From Cytauxzoon felis (Eukaryota; Apicomplexa; Aconoidasida; Piroplasmida; Theileriidae): a stretch of DNA of 64,000 nt. Position numbers and translations under genes: made by a program. This document shows positions 50,145 through 60,444 of this stretch, one piece after another (positions within the stretch are counted from its first letter, which is position 1; each line of letters begins with the position of its first letter). The notes below the pieces were generated by a model. The model was given only the letters and a program-made list of their open reading frames with translations. It was not told the DNA's origin and searched no databases. The DNA lies in assembly GCA_020283715.1 (NCBI GenBank), contig JAIQCW010000314.1, positions 42,323 through 106,322 on the forward strand, given 5' to 3'.

Positions 50145-50520
50145 GAAGTTATAGTCCTACCATCCATTCCACTCGCCGTGGTGGCTTCTTCTATTTATTT
50201 CCCCTTCCAGCTCCCGTAGATCGCTTCCAGGTATAAATCCTAATCTCTACGAGATAAGAATAAAGTGACGGAATCCACATAAACGAGGATATCTCAATGA
50301 CTATTGGATGTATTTCATATGTCAATACTTCATTGAAAAGGAATTTGATGATTGTATTGAGTTTACTGAATTCCATTAGATTATCAGTTATATTCATTGA
50401 GATATTTCGATGAGCTTCCCCAGAAATTGAGTAATTTCTTCAAATTTTGGGGGTAAAAATGAAGTTAGTATTGGACCTCAGGTCGATGAGCATTTCTGCA
50501 AGACCTAGAAATGGTGAAGA
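50145..50520. repeat. R1 copy split by R2
   Basis: Left R1 piece 50145-50232 (CACTCGCCGTGGTGG, CTTCCAGCTCCCGTAGATCG), R2 at 50233-50468 (TCTACGAGATAAG, CTTCATTGAAAAGGAATTTG), right R1 piece (GGACCTCAGGTCGA, CTGCAAGACC). It spans most of the 50065-50622 spacer. Confidence 0.75.
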
Positions 50521-50622
50521 TGTGGTATACGGAATCTTGTGTTGTTATTCTTTGATTAATGGTACATGGGTTATATCGAAGGGATTTTATAGTTTATTTT
50601 ACAATAAAATTCGGTTTTGATT

Positions 50623-52215
50623 TTATAAGTTATCAGGTTCTGGGTCTGCGATAATTGTGGATCTTACATTACCCGAACACGATGAAACCACTGCTTTAAG
50701 GGTATGGGATAATGTTCCTTTGATCCAGAATGATAATGCATGGATGGTACTTAAATCATCAGTGGGCCAATTATCAGTATTAAATTTACGATAAAAATTT
50801 ACATATCCTCCACCTATAAACATAAAAATATTCATTAGAACCAATGATAGAAATAATGTTAACGCTGTAACTCTACCATTACTTCTACACTTTCCTTGTG
50901 GATTTTGCCTACCAACCCCTGATATACCGCATACAAATAGCATTTCTTTACTGAATAATAATACTACTGTTAAAATTGTTATTGTTGATGGATATTCATG
51001 TATGAATATTACAATATCTAATTCAGGATAATGTAATATTATTGGGCATAATATTATTACAGCATAATATGGTATTATAAATATCCATGCTAATTTCTCT
51101 ATATCTATCCCGTCGTTATCACCCCACTTAGTATCAATTCTATATTTATGATCTATTGCTGATAATATTGCTGATACTAATGATGGTATACATGAGAAAA
51201 ATAATCCTATTGTTACTATTTTAAAACCCGATATTGTATCTACGTATGCATATGGTAATATTGTGGGGTAAAATAAATATGATGGACCAAGACCGCATAT
51301 TGTCATAAACATTGCTGATAGAGCGGTTGGATTAGACAGATCTGACATTGATTCAGGTAAATCATTGGAGTTATCCGTAGTATTATTATTCCCAGTAATT
51401 GATGGGGTATCAGAGGCACTGGATGCCGCCGGTGATGAACCAGTGGATATAGCATTACTAGTAGATAAACCAGTACATTTTTGTGTAGTAGATAATGTTG
51501 GAGTAGGGGTACTCGTAGATTGTGCACCAGAAGTATGTGTAACACCTCCACCAGACGCTACCCCACTTTTTCCTCCATCTGGTAAAAACCCCACAATTTC
51601 ATTTAAAAGATAAATTCTAGTCCATATGACAGAATTTATAATAGAAAGCATTATAGTAATAAGTATATGTGATATAACAATAGAGAATCTGATATCATGT
51701 ATGTTGAGTAATTGAGTAATATAGAAAAATGTGAATTGAAAGATGCATACAAATATACCCGATAGAGTTAAACCTAAACCAACAAATGATACATCATTAG
51801 ATAACATTTTAGCGATAATAATTTTATTCATACCACAAAAAAATGCAGCAGATATTAAACATTTATAAAAATAATCAACATCCCCATAATCATCATGTCT
51901 ACAATAAGCATATAATAAAAGTATATTAATTGAAGTTATAATCCAATTTAATATTGTAGATATCCAATTCATATATTTTTCAGCTAATATAATAAGTATA
52001 CATGTTATTATTATACCTAATAAACTAGATAATTCCATAGATTTATATATTTTTGTAATATAAATACTAACAAGATCATCTGAAAAATGAAATCTAATAA
52101 CTTGAAATGGTGCATAATTTATAAGTAAATAAATAGGTAATAATAAAGAAAATCCAGATATAAATGATAATATTTTAGTCAATTCATTTATATCTTCTTC
52201 AAATCCTATAGCCAT
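50623..52215 (-). CDS. Second divergent Tpr-like membrane protein with Ser/Thr-rich loop
   Basis: 530 aa with about nine to ten hydrophobic segments. Family traces: PIYLLINYAPFQVIRFHFSD (for TPHRIA...VKRFHLP), KIYKSMELSSLLGI (for IHNPMEL), RHDDYGDVDYFYK, then GPSYLFYPTILPYAYVD and ILHYPELD. At the usual cassette site, after NSVIWTRIYLLNEI, there is an 80-residue Ser/Thr/Pro/Asn-rich loop (STPTPTLSTT, SPAASSASD). The C-terminal FYRKFNTDNWPTDDL is shared with the gene at 41246, so the two form a subfamily. No main-group upstream motif. Confidence 0.68.
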   Translation of the reverse strand: MAIGFEEDINELTKILSFISGFSLLLPIYLLINYAPFQVIRFHFSDDLVSIYITKIYKSMELSSLLGIIITCILIILAEKYMNWISTILNWIITSINILLLYAYCRHDDYGDVDYFYKCLISAAFFCGMNKIIIAKMLSNDVSFVGLGLTLSGIFVCIFQFTFFYITQLLNIHDIRFSIVISHILITIMLSIINSVIWTRIYLLNEIVGFLPDGGKSGVASGGGVTHTSGAQSTSTPTPTLSTTQKCTGLSTSNAISTGSSPAASSASDTPSITGNNNTTDNSNDLPESMSDLSNPTALSAMFMTICGLGPSYLFYPTILPYAYVDTISGFKIVTIGLFFSCIPSLVSAILSAIDHKYRIDTKWGDNDGIDIEKLAWIFIIPYYAVIILCPIILHYPELDIVIFIHEYPSTITILTVVLLFSKEMLFVCGISGVGRQNPQGKCRSNGRVTALTLFLSLVLMNIFMFIGGGYVNFYRKFNTDNWPTDDLSTIHALSFWIKGTLSHTLKAVVSSCSGNVRSTIIADPEPDNL

Positions 52216-53250
52216 CTTAATAATAATAATAATTTAAAAACACATTTCATATTATTATAATCAATAGATATATAAATCATATTTATATCTCATCTAATCA
52301 ATTTAATTAAATGTCTATAAATATATTACCCACTTAATAATATTTATACATTAATACATATCTATATATAATATTTATACTTGTATATATAACAGATCAT
52401 TAGATTCATTATTCAATACGATATCCTCTTTAATATCATTTATTACAATCTTTTATTATATACAAACACACTCATCTATTTATCCCCATACCTACCAAGA
52501 TCTAATCAAGTCCAACTAAATATGCATTTAACCATTAATTATCATACAATTCACTATAATAAAAATATACATGAAATTATCAATTGATTTAACCATATTT
52601 CCAAAATTTTTACAACAATATTAAAACACTATATATTTCATCAATATTGTCTAATATAAATTTCATATAAATATACCCATTTTTTAATATACATTTAATT
52701 TCATTTCATATTTTATACATAATTCAATATCTAAGCACCTTTAGATATAAGTCAAGTCTATCATTATATGACTTGAGATTCTATTACATCACTCAACAAA
52801 TGTAGTGTTTTCATGGAATATCAATAGATAATTAAAGTATTTAAGTGAATTTTTAAAGTAAATTTGTATATATAAATATATTTTATTGTATATCTAGATT
52901 ATCATTTAGGTGATTTTACAGTGTTGCTTAGTGATGGATGCTAATTTTATACAAATCAAATTAAATTAGTTGATTTAATTATAAAAATCTTAAATTAAAT
53001 ATAAACACTTATAATTGATATATAAAAGTGAAATATGTTAGATATTGTATGCAATTTTGTATACTTGTTTATTTTTCATCAGTGATGACAGGGGATTATC
53101 AATGTATTGGGATCGTGAAATATCCTCAAGAAATAAAAGTATCTTCCATAAATAATATGTAAACATAAATTATAAACTTGAAATTAATTGTTTATATAAT
53201 GTAAATAATTATAAATAACTTGAATTAGGCTCCAAATTTTCTTTTATCTT
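52216..53250. other. 1-kb AT-rich spacer without gene
   Basis: Very AT-rich, no R1 copies and no open frame of note. It separates the divergent Tpr-like gene from the degenerate Tpr fragment and probably holds the promoter of the minus-strand gene at 50623. Confidence 0.5.
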
Positions 53251-54490
53251 GACAGATTCTGATCGTGATTACAACAATTTGTTTTCGCATTAAAATTTCG
53301 ATCATATGGACCATAAATCAAGCAGAAGAATGTATACCAGGAACTTTAGATCCTGCCAATCCTGGTATAGCGAAAAATGGTAAATATACTGGCGCTAATG
53401 ATACTGTTAGTGGCGTTGAAATACAAATAGATAAATTACAAGGCTATCTTAAGAGCAATAGTTCTAACAATGAATATGTCAAGGTATGGGAGGATAATGA
53501 CAACCCAATGCATTTGATAAGAGTATACACGCACTACTTTTATCATTACGATATTGGTACTCCAACTACTCCTAATAAATATAAGAAAATGACGAGCGCT
53601 TCATTTAAAAATAAAGGAAGAGAAATAACTAAACCTGGTAGTGGTAGTGGACGTGAAAATATTACAGAAAGAGATGTCCATTATGCATATGTATACTTCT
53701 TTGGAGGGGTTCCCATACTGATATGCGTAGCGAAAGGTGCTAGTGCTATCGATACATATACATATTATAAACCTGAAGAAGACCTTTTCAATCCATTTCC
53801 TGATACGATTAAATGGACACAAGAAAGCGGTTTAAGTGGACATCCTAATGATAACGTGGGTAAAATAAAAACTAAATTATGGGATCAATATAAAACGTAT
53901 ATTATTTTCTATTATGTTCTTTTCATCACTGTTATTAGACGAAGTTGATAATGGAACTGGATCTACTGAATTAGGGCCTGGAGGAACAGGTCCAGGGAAT
54001 TATGGATTCGATGTTAATAGTAGAGGACAAAATATTAGTTTCAGTGATGCTAAAAATAGGATTAAAACAGGTGGTTTAGCACCTACTGGTCATGCTGATA
54101 AAGCTGATATTGATAGTTATCTTAATGACAATAGTGGTCAAAGCCGAGGTAGTCAAGTTAAAACTGAACTTAGTGCTGCCCATAATAGTCTAAACACCAT
54201 TACTAGTACTCGAGATGATGATAATCAATCTGCAGATGCTGTAAGAATACAAACTGAGTTTAATAGTATTAAAAATGACTTCCGAATGAGACTGAGGTGA
54301 ATTAACACCAACAATTCAATTGAATATTGATGCCAATATTGTTTCTACTCTTACTGAAGGTCAAGATAAAACTTATACAGACAGCAATAATAATACGGTG
54401 AAAGTTAAGTATCAGAAGGCGGATGTTTCAGGTTTCCAATTCTATATCCATACATTAGAAATTGGAGGAAATTTTACAGTGAAGGGGTAG
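53250..54490 (+). pseudogene. Decayed Tpr/FAINT fragment C
   Basis: It starts at the IIWTINQAEE boundary, where the other truncated copies also begin, so N-terminal helices are absent. The frame 53265-53948 has one FAINT-like module with YAYVYFFGGVPILICVAKG and YYKPEEDLF, closest to gene 7. It then shifts to 53914-54300, a GPGG motif followed by a helical Asp/Ser/Thr-rich stretch like the second-site insert of gene 3. A further out-of-frame FAINT-like stretch ends at 54490. No WSPI or LHFP membrane end is found. Confidence 0.65.
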
Positions 54491-55140
54491 ATAAATAATG
54501 GTAATATATTTGGTAAAAATACTATTCTTATAACAGCCGCGTTAAAAATACTAGTCGTTGTTATTTTATATACCTCGTAGGTGTAGTAGAAAGACAGCGC
54601 TTATAATGGGGTACTAATGTAAAATCCAATATAATAGAATATATATTATAGTATAAACGTAGTTATTTCAATTAAATGTAAAGATGTTTATTCTAATTTT
54701 ATTTCTATTGATAGTAATAGTGTTGGAATATTTGTTGATTGAATTGAAGATGATATTAAGGTCGAACATGAGGAAAATTATGGGCACAAATACAATGGAA
54801 AGAGAGGAATTTTATTTATACAGCTGACTTTATAAATTCTGGAGCTATAAATGTAGAGATTGTTAGAGATCAATGGAGCCTCAATAAATTTTATAAGATT
54901 TAGACATAGAGAATAAATATATTCAACTCTATGGAATCTCAAGTATTAATTTCAAACATGTGAAAATATCGATAATAAAACACATTTTTGTAAAGTTATA
55001 ATTACAATTGTATAGTTTAATCATCTAAATAAGATGTAAAATATATTATAAACATGGATTATCATTCCTTAATGTATTATTAAAAGATTCATTTATGTAT
55101 ATTTAAAATCTAAATAAACAACTTCAATTGAAGTGTTTTC
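54491..55140. other. Degenerate FAINT relic and AT-rich spacer
   Basis: Around 54670-54900 a plus-strand reading (CKDVYSNFISIDSN, then a stop, EDDIKVEHEENYGHKYNGKR) looks like an eroded FAINT module with several stops. Beyond 54930 nothing is recognised. Confidence 0.4.
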
Positions 55141-55149
55141 ATCTCTCTT

Positions 55150-55265
55150 AGTCCTGCCGTCAGCTCTCCACACGAGGTCTTTCCCACTCGCCGTGGAGGC
55201 CTCTTCTATTCAGTTCCCCCTCCGCTTCCCTGAGATCAGCTACGGGTTCTCCACTTGATGTTACA
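55150..55265. repeat. R1 copy
   Basis: CCTGCCGTCAGCTCTCC, CACTCGCCGTGGAGGCC and CTTCCCTGAGATCAGCTACG. 55270-55640 is AT-rich with no gene seen. Confidence 0.75.
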
Positions 55266-55634
55266 TCACTAATATTCTATAAATTAATTGAATGATAATT
55301 ACTATAATTAATGTATAATGCTATTTACAACTGAAGTATAAGATTGTATTAATTTTATGAACAGTAATTATTTATAAAATGTATTACTATCTTATATGGT
55401 ATTATAGTATCACATATGTTAGTAGTTAAATAGTATATATATTATAATAATTATTTATATGAATACATATATATCATCATACATCTATACATATTTCTTC
55501 AATTATATTATTATACATGTATATATTATAGTTGTAGAGAAATCTTCAATAGACTGTTAAGAAGTAGTGTGAATGGTGTTTTTTACCCCTATATTTATAT
55601 TAATGTGGTGTAAAATATCTATTTATAGTGCTTA

Positions 55635-55800
55635 TACTTTCGCCACGATCTCTGGGAGTGGCTATACTCTTTAGAGATGAATAAATAGAGGAGGCTCCAC
55701 GCCTAGTGGAATGACCTCGAGTGGAGAGCTGACGGCAGGACGACCTCAGGTGGAACGGCAAGTGGGAGAAGAGTTGGATAGGACCTCGAGTGGAATAAAG
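55635..55800. repeat. R1 copy
   Basis: GATCTCTGGGAGTGG, GCTCCACGCCTAGTGG, GAGCTGACGGCAGGACG and GGAACGGCAAGTGGGA. About 80 bp from the GMP synthase stop. Confidence 0.75.
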
Positions 55801-55878
55801 GATAGGATTGAGTAAATATATAATGTGAAATATTATATAAATTAGTCAATATTTATAAATGTAAAAAATACAATGGGT

Positions 55879-57483
55879 TTATTCCCATTCGATAGTTGCT
55901 GGTCCTTTATCGGTGATATCATAGCAGACTCGATTGATACCATCGATTTCATTTGTGATTCGTGTTGAGATATCTTTGAGTAATTTGGGTGATACTACGC
56001 ACCATTTGGCTGTAACAAAATCGAATGTAAATATAGCTCTAATAACGACAGTATATCCATATACACGTTGTCCATTGATAATACCCGTACTTTTAGTATT
56101 AGGTAATAGAACACAAAAGTATTGACTAACTTTAATGGTAGGATTTTGTTGTAGATAACTAGTAAATTCTTCACGTAAGATTTTGTCAGCAGCTCGTACT
56201 AAATGTACACGTTCAGGTGTAAGATCACCAATAACACGTATACCAAGTCCAGGTCCAGGAAATGGTTGTCTATTAACAGTTTCATTAGATAGATTTAATA
56301 ATCTACCTAATGTTCTAACTTCTTCTTTAAATAAATAACGTACTGGTTCAATAAGTTCAAGTTTCATATTACTAGGTAAACCACCAACATTATGATGTGA
56401 TTTAATAGGTAATTTATTAATTTTATGTAAACTACTTTCAAGTATATCAGGATAAATAGTACCTTGTAATAATAAACAATTATTTTGATTATAACCAAAT
56501 TCAGATATAACACTTTCAAATTCTTCAATATATACACGCCCAATAATTTTTCTTTTTTGTTCTGGATCAGATATACCATTTAATTCTTTAAAAAATTTTA
56601 ATGATGAATCACGTACTGTTAATTTAATACCAGGTATCTCTTTTTTAAGACGATTATAACAATCTTCAATCTCATTATGTCTCATTAAACCTGTATCTAT
56701 CATAACACCATGAAAACGATTACCTATTACAGAATGTAATATTGATGCACATACTGTACTATCTACACCACCAGATACACCACCAACTACATATTTATCA
56801 TTACCACATTTTATTTTAACAAAATTTAATATTTCTTTTAAATAATTTTCCATTGTCCATAATTTTTCACAATTACATATATTAAATAAAAAATTTGATA
56901 ATAATTTTGTACCATATTCAGTATCAACACATTCAGGATGAAAAAATATACAATATAAATTATATTTTCCATTATATAATGAACCTGATATACCTACTGG
57001 TAAACCAGTTAATGTAAATATAGAACCTAATGATATAAAACCTGATGGTATATCTACTATTGGATTATCAACATTAGAAAATACTTGAAATGTTGATGGA
57101 AGATTATCAAATAATTTATTATATGTTAATAATACAAATTTATTTGGTTTATAATCACATGATTTTACTATACTTAAATTAACACCAAATGCTCCACATA
57201 CAGCTACCATACCATATGATATAGATAATATCGGTATATTATTCTCTCTACATGATTCCATAAATTCTAAACTCATTGTCATACCATCAACCAACATCTC
57301 CATACCACCACATATAACTACACCCGTTGGTAAATGTGATTCATCCAATTTATTCATAGAATCCGCTGGACATAATTCACATACTACACCTAATTCACGA
57401 ATCATACGTACTAATGCACCAGTATATGCTGAACCTATATCCAATACCAATACCCAAGATGTTTGACCACAAGGTTTCATCAT
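55879..57483 (-). CDS. GMPS: GMP synthase (two-domain) with altered glutaminase nucleophile
   Basis: 534 aa, single exon, normal length for GMP synthase. The N-terminal class-I glutamine amidotransferase domain (VLVLDIGSAYTGALVRMIRE, VVICGG) is followed by the ATP pyrophosphatase domain with its P-loop GGVSGGVDSTV, and by the dimerisation domain (QPFPGPGLGIRVIGDL) ending DKGPATIEWE. It converts XMP to GMP. In the amidotransferase domain the catalytic motif GxCYGMQ reads LSISYGMVA: the nucleophilic Cys is Ser (TCA codon). The His/Glu of the triad remain (FHPECVDTEYG). The glutaminase activity is therefore predicted to be weak or lost, leaving ammonia as a possible nitrogen source (inference). 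Confidence 0.92.
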   Translation of the reverse strand: MMKPCGQTSWVLVLDIGSAYTGALVRMIRELGVVCELCPADSMNKLDESHLPTGVVICGGMEMLVDGMTMSLEFMESCRENNIPILSISYGMVAVCGAFGVNLSIVKSCDYKPNKFVLLTYNKLFDNLPSTFQVFSNVDNPIVDIPSGFISLGSIFTLTGLPVGISGSLYNGKYNLYCIFFHPECVDTEYGTKLLSNFLFNICNCEKLWTMENYLKEILNFVKIKCGNDKYVVGGVSGGVDSTVCASILHSVIGNRFHGVMIDTGLMRHNEIEDCYNRLKKEIPGIKLTVRDSSLKFFKELNGISDPEQKRKIIGRVYIEEFESVISEFGYNQNNCLLLQGTIYPDILESSLHKINKLPIKSHHNVGGLPSNMKLELIEPVRYLFKEEVRTLGRLLNLSNETVNRQPFPGPGLGIRVIGDLTPERVHLVRAADKILREEFTSYLQQNPTIKVSQYFCVLLPNTKSTGIINGQRVYGYTVVIRAIFTFDFVTAKWCVVSPKLLKDISTRITNEIDGINRVCYDITDKGPATIEWE

Positions 57484-57666
57484 TTTTTCTACTTATTATT
57501 TTTTAGAGTTTATATAACTAATACAAATTAATTTAATACAACTACAGCATTTATAAGTAAAAATTTATGGTTATTATATAAAAACTCATCATCATACTCC
57601 AACCCGCCACATAAAATTTACATCATTAATGTATATACTAATATAATATATATATAATCATCATTA

Positions 57667-58546
57667 TATTACTTCTTATGTACATTACCAATAGCAGCAC
57701 CGTAAACATTCGGTAATGATACCAAAAAATGCATACCCGGCTCCAAATCACCAAAACCTGTCGTACCACCTAAAAAATTCCACTATTTCTACACATAATT
57801 CTAAACCAACCACAAATAAAACGCCTATCTACAGGATGATAACCCAATAACTCTTCTTCCTCTTGTAATTGAAACTTAGCCTCCTCTATATAAGGAGCCA
57901 AATATGGCACATAAGGATCATAATTCTGCTCCTCCAATGTAGGATACATACGCAATAAACTTATATGCATACCCCTTGCGATTCTCCTAAACCTTGCCAC
58001 AGCTAAATCCGGCGCCAACATTGTCAACGCGCGCTCTACTATCGGCTCACGCTCAGACATTAAGTCGTCATACATTAGACCTGATTAAATATAACAAATT
58101 ATACATATGAGGATGTAAAATGATATAAAACATGTATGAATGATGGAGAAAGAGAGGGGAGGTATATTATGAAGGGTACATATGTATCTCCAAGAGGTTC
58201 CAATGTACTCTCCACGATAATGTACCAGACTTCCATCCCCTCTCTTTCTCCATCCTTCTTACATGTTTTATATCATCGGTAAATACAGCATTTCTACCTT
58301 CTATACTTCCTACATCAACTTACCATGTTCTCTAAGGTATCTAGTAAGGGAAGCATGATGCCATCGTTCAAATGGACCAGACATTGTACGAAAGTACCAA
58401 GGCGCGATGAATTTAGTATAAAACTTGCGTAATTTTGAAGGGTTGTTGACAGCACAAGTATATTTATATGGAGAAGTCAACGATTGACTCTTGATGAAAT
58501 TGGCAACTTCAGAAGCCACCTTATTAATCTCCCTATTTAAATTCAT
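57667..58546 (-). CDS. QCR7: Cytochrome bc1 complex subunit 7 (QCR7, 14-kDa), 2 exons
   Basis: Exons 58324-58546 and 57770-58080 give 177 aa. After a parasite-specific N-terminal extension, the core is HGLMYDDLMSEREPIVERAL, RFRRIARGMHISLL, YDPYVPYLAPYIEEAKFQLQ, matching UQCRB/QCR7. It is a matrix-side subunit of respiratory complex III. The frame stops at NSGIF inside a T run (57770). One extra T would let it continue for about 33 residues (GFGDLEPGMHFLVSLPNVYG...) to a stop near 57667, so the 3' end may be frameshifted or misread. The intron (58081-58323) contains a 40-nt inverted repeat. Confidence 0.8.
58121..58275. repeat. Intronic inverted repeat (hairpin) in QCR7
   Basis: Arms 58121-58160 and 58236-58275 are reverse complements at 38 of 40 positions (TGATATAAAACATGTA at the outer end, GGAGAAAGAGAGGGGA at the inner end). 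The 75-bp loop contains a weaker inner pair (GGGTACAT / ATGTACC). Unrelated to R1 or R2. Confidence 0.9.
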
Positions 58547-58728
58547 AATTAATCACATTGTATTAATAAAATATTAAAAAACACTACAGATTTACTCTGT
58601 ACACATTATGTAGACGGTTAATAAAGGTTGGGTCTGGAGGTGGAATTATGGTTGGGGTATGTATACAAATTTTTTAAAAATTAATTTATAGTAATTTTAA
58701 GTGTCCAGTTATATTATTAATTATATTT

Positions 58729-59414
58729 TCAGGTCCTATATATAATTATATCCCCCAAAAGACATATCTTACCTGGACCAACTGCGATTACCGTGTATGA
58801 CCCTGAAGGTACCTGAGTTTTGCCCTAAACATAGCTAAAATTTTACAACATTTAACTTACAGCATCACATGTTATATGTGTATTTATGTTCTGCTTTTTA
58901 GCTTCTTTATATATCGATTTCATTTCATCATAGTCCTGTCAATAGAAATGTTGAATTAGGGGGTTGGTAATTCACAATTACTGCCAATTTCTAGGCGTTA
59001 GACTTACCCTTATCTTTACTACTACCTTTCTCTGCCCATAGGCTATCCAATCGTTCATATAAGTACACTTGCTTTTTATACCATCAAGATATGCCCCAAT
59101 TGACGCGTGACCACATTGAGCTGCGATTTTACCTCTACCCATTCCCAAATCTGATAAAGAGATGGGGATAAAATATAGCAATCGAGATCCTTCAAAGTAC
59201 CTGTCCTTACGCACAATACCAATTTCATACCGTCCTCTTCTTCATCCTCCTCTACACTTCCATGTCTAATCCTAGTTGTCTTGGCCTTTAGAAACAGGCT
59301 GTATATCGTGTTGAATATATTCAGACAAATCGGTATAGTTATTATACCGAGAACCCAACTTGTTATACACGCGATCACCGGCAATTTCCCATCGAATGTA
59401 ATCACCATCTTCAT
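58729..59414 (-). CDS. PTH2: Peptidyl-tRNA hydrolase 2 (PTH2), 4 exons
   Basis: Exons 59201-59414, 59008-59150, 58861-58935 and 58729-58812 give 171 aa in phase. An N-terminal membrane helix (VIACITSWVLGIITIPICLN) is followed by a charged linker and the PTH2 domain: MKLVLCVRTDLGMGRGKIAA, QCGHASIGAY, GQRKVVVKIR, then TVIAVGPGK near the end. PTH2 enzymes release peptides from peptidyl-tRNA, and membrane-anchored forms occur at mitochondria. The final exon departs from the usual TGxLKL ending (CLLGDIIIYRT). Divergently arranged with the zinc-ribbon gene, with an R1 copy between them. Confidence 0.85.
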
Positions 59415-59429
59415 TTCTATAGACTCTTC

Positions 59430-59528
59430 CTTGAGATCCTGTCCTTCCCACTGCCGTGCTGGCTCTTCTATTTATTTTCCCCTACGCTTCCGTGAGATCA
59501 GCTACGGGTATTCCACCCGATGGTCAGT
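59430..59528. repeat. R1 partial copy in divergent promoter region
   Basis: CCACTGCCGTGCTGGCTC, TTTATTTTCCCCTACGCTTC and GAGATCAGCTACGGGTATTC, between the PTH2 start (59414) and the zinc-ribbon start (59548). Confidence 0.75.
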
Positions 59529-59547
59529 AGATATTTCAGCCGATAAA

Positions 59548-60264
59548 ATGAAAGAAAGCGCGTTATTGATGGATGATTTGTATAAAGCGGCAGAAATGGG
59601 TCGTGAAATTAGAGTATCGACATTGGATCCATTACTGTCGGAGTATATAGCAGACATCAATGTCAACGAGGCTTTGGAGATGGGTGAATATTTATATACT
59701 GAGAATTGTTCAGATTATAACGGTAGATATATAAACAAAAGTATTTTATTTAATGATGTGAATAACAAATCATTCAATTATCGCAATTATAATTATCTTG
59801 TCGCATTAGGTTGTAGGTTATGTGGTCAGGGTGTAAACTTCGACAGCTTCCGCGGTGTATTTAACAGTGACGGTAGTATAAAGGAAGATAAATATTTATA
59901 CTGTACTTCTTGTGGTAATAAAATCGTACCAATTTTTACAAAAAGTGACATTGATCCAGATTTCAAACCTGATGACAAAGGTGAAGACTATGTCTACATG
60001 TTTGGGTATAGACAAGGCTATATATTTGAGGAATCTGGAAAAAGTTGGTGGAAGGACTCAATAAATAAACTAGATGGATTCAATAAATTATTAAAGGCCA
60101 AAACGGCAAATAAATCAGGAAAGCAAACTGTCAAATATCATTGCGATAATTGTGGCAATGATACACACACATACTCAACTTTTCAAGCACGCTCAGCCGA
60201 TGAAGGAATGTCTATCATGTACGAATGTACCAATTGCAATAATAGAGTCGTTATAAATACTTAA
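59548..60264 (+). CDS. Protein with TFIIS-type zinc ribbon (RNA polymerase small subunit-like)
   Basis: 238 aa from the ATG at 59548; the open frame upstream runs into R1 and was not used. Two zinc ribbons: CRLCG...YLYCTSCGNKI (about aa 90-130) and, C-terminal, YHCDNCGND...FQARSADEGMSIMYECTNC. The RSADE sequence is the TFIIS/RPA12/RPC11 acidic hairpin that stimulates RNA cleavage by RNA polymerase. Two-ribbon order suggests RPA12/RPB9/RPC11, but those are about half this length. The 90-residue N-terminus and the inter-ribbon segment (YMFGYRQGYIF...) are unassigned. Confidence 0.65.
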   Translation: MKESALLMDDLYKAAEMGREIRVSTLDPLLSEYIADINVNEALEMGEYLYTENCSDYNGRYINKSILFNDVNNKSFNYRNYNYLVALGCRLCGQGVNFDSFRGVFNSDGSIKEDKYLYCTSCGNKIVPIFTKSDIDPDFKPDDKGEDYVYMFGYRQGYIFEESGKSWWKDSINKLDGFNKLLKAKTANKSGKQTVKYHCDNCGNDTHTYSTFQARSADEGMSIMYECTNCNNRVVINT

Positions 60265-60289
60265 TACCTTCCATTTCTAAGATACTTCT

Positions 60290-60435
60290 ACCCGAAGTCC
60301 AATTTACCTCATTTTCTTCCACCTGATGTTGCAACACTGTTCCACTCGCCGTTGTGGCTCTTCTATTTAGTTATCCCTCCGCTTCCCCTAGATCAGCTGC
60401 CGGTAGTCCACTTGAGGCCAATAATCACTCTCTTC
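60290..60435. repeat. R1 copy
   Basis: CCACCTGATGTTGCAACAC, CACTCGCCGTTGTGG, CTTCCCCTAGATCAGCTGCC and CCACTTGAGGCC; immediately followed by R2. Confidence 0.75.
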
Positions 60436-60444
60436 CACTTCTTC

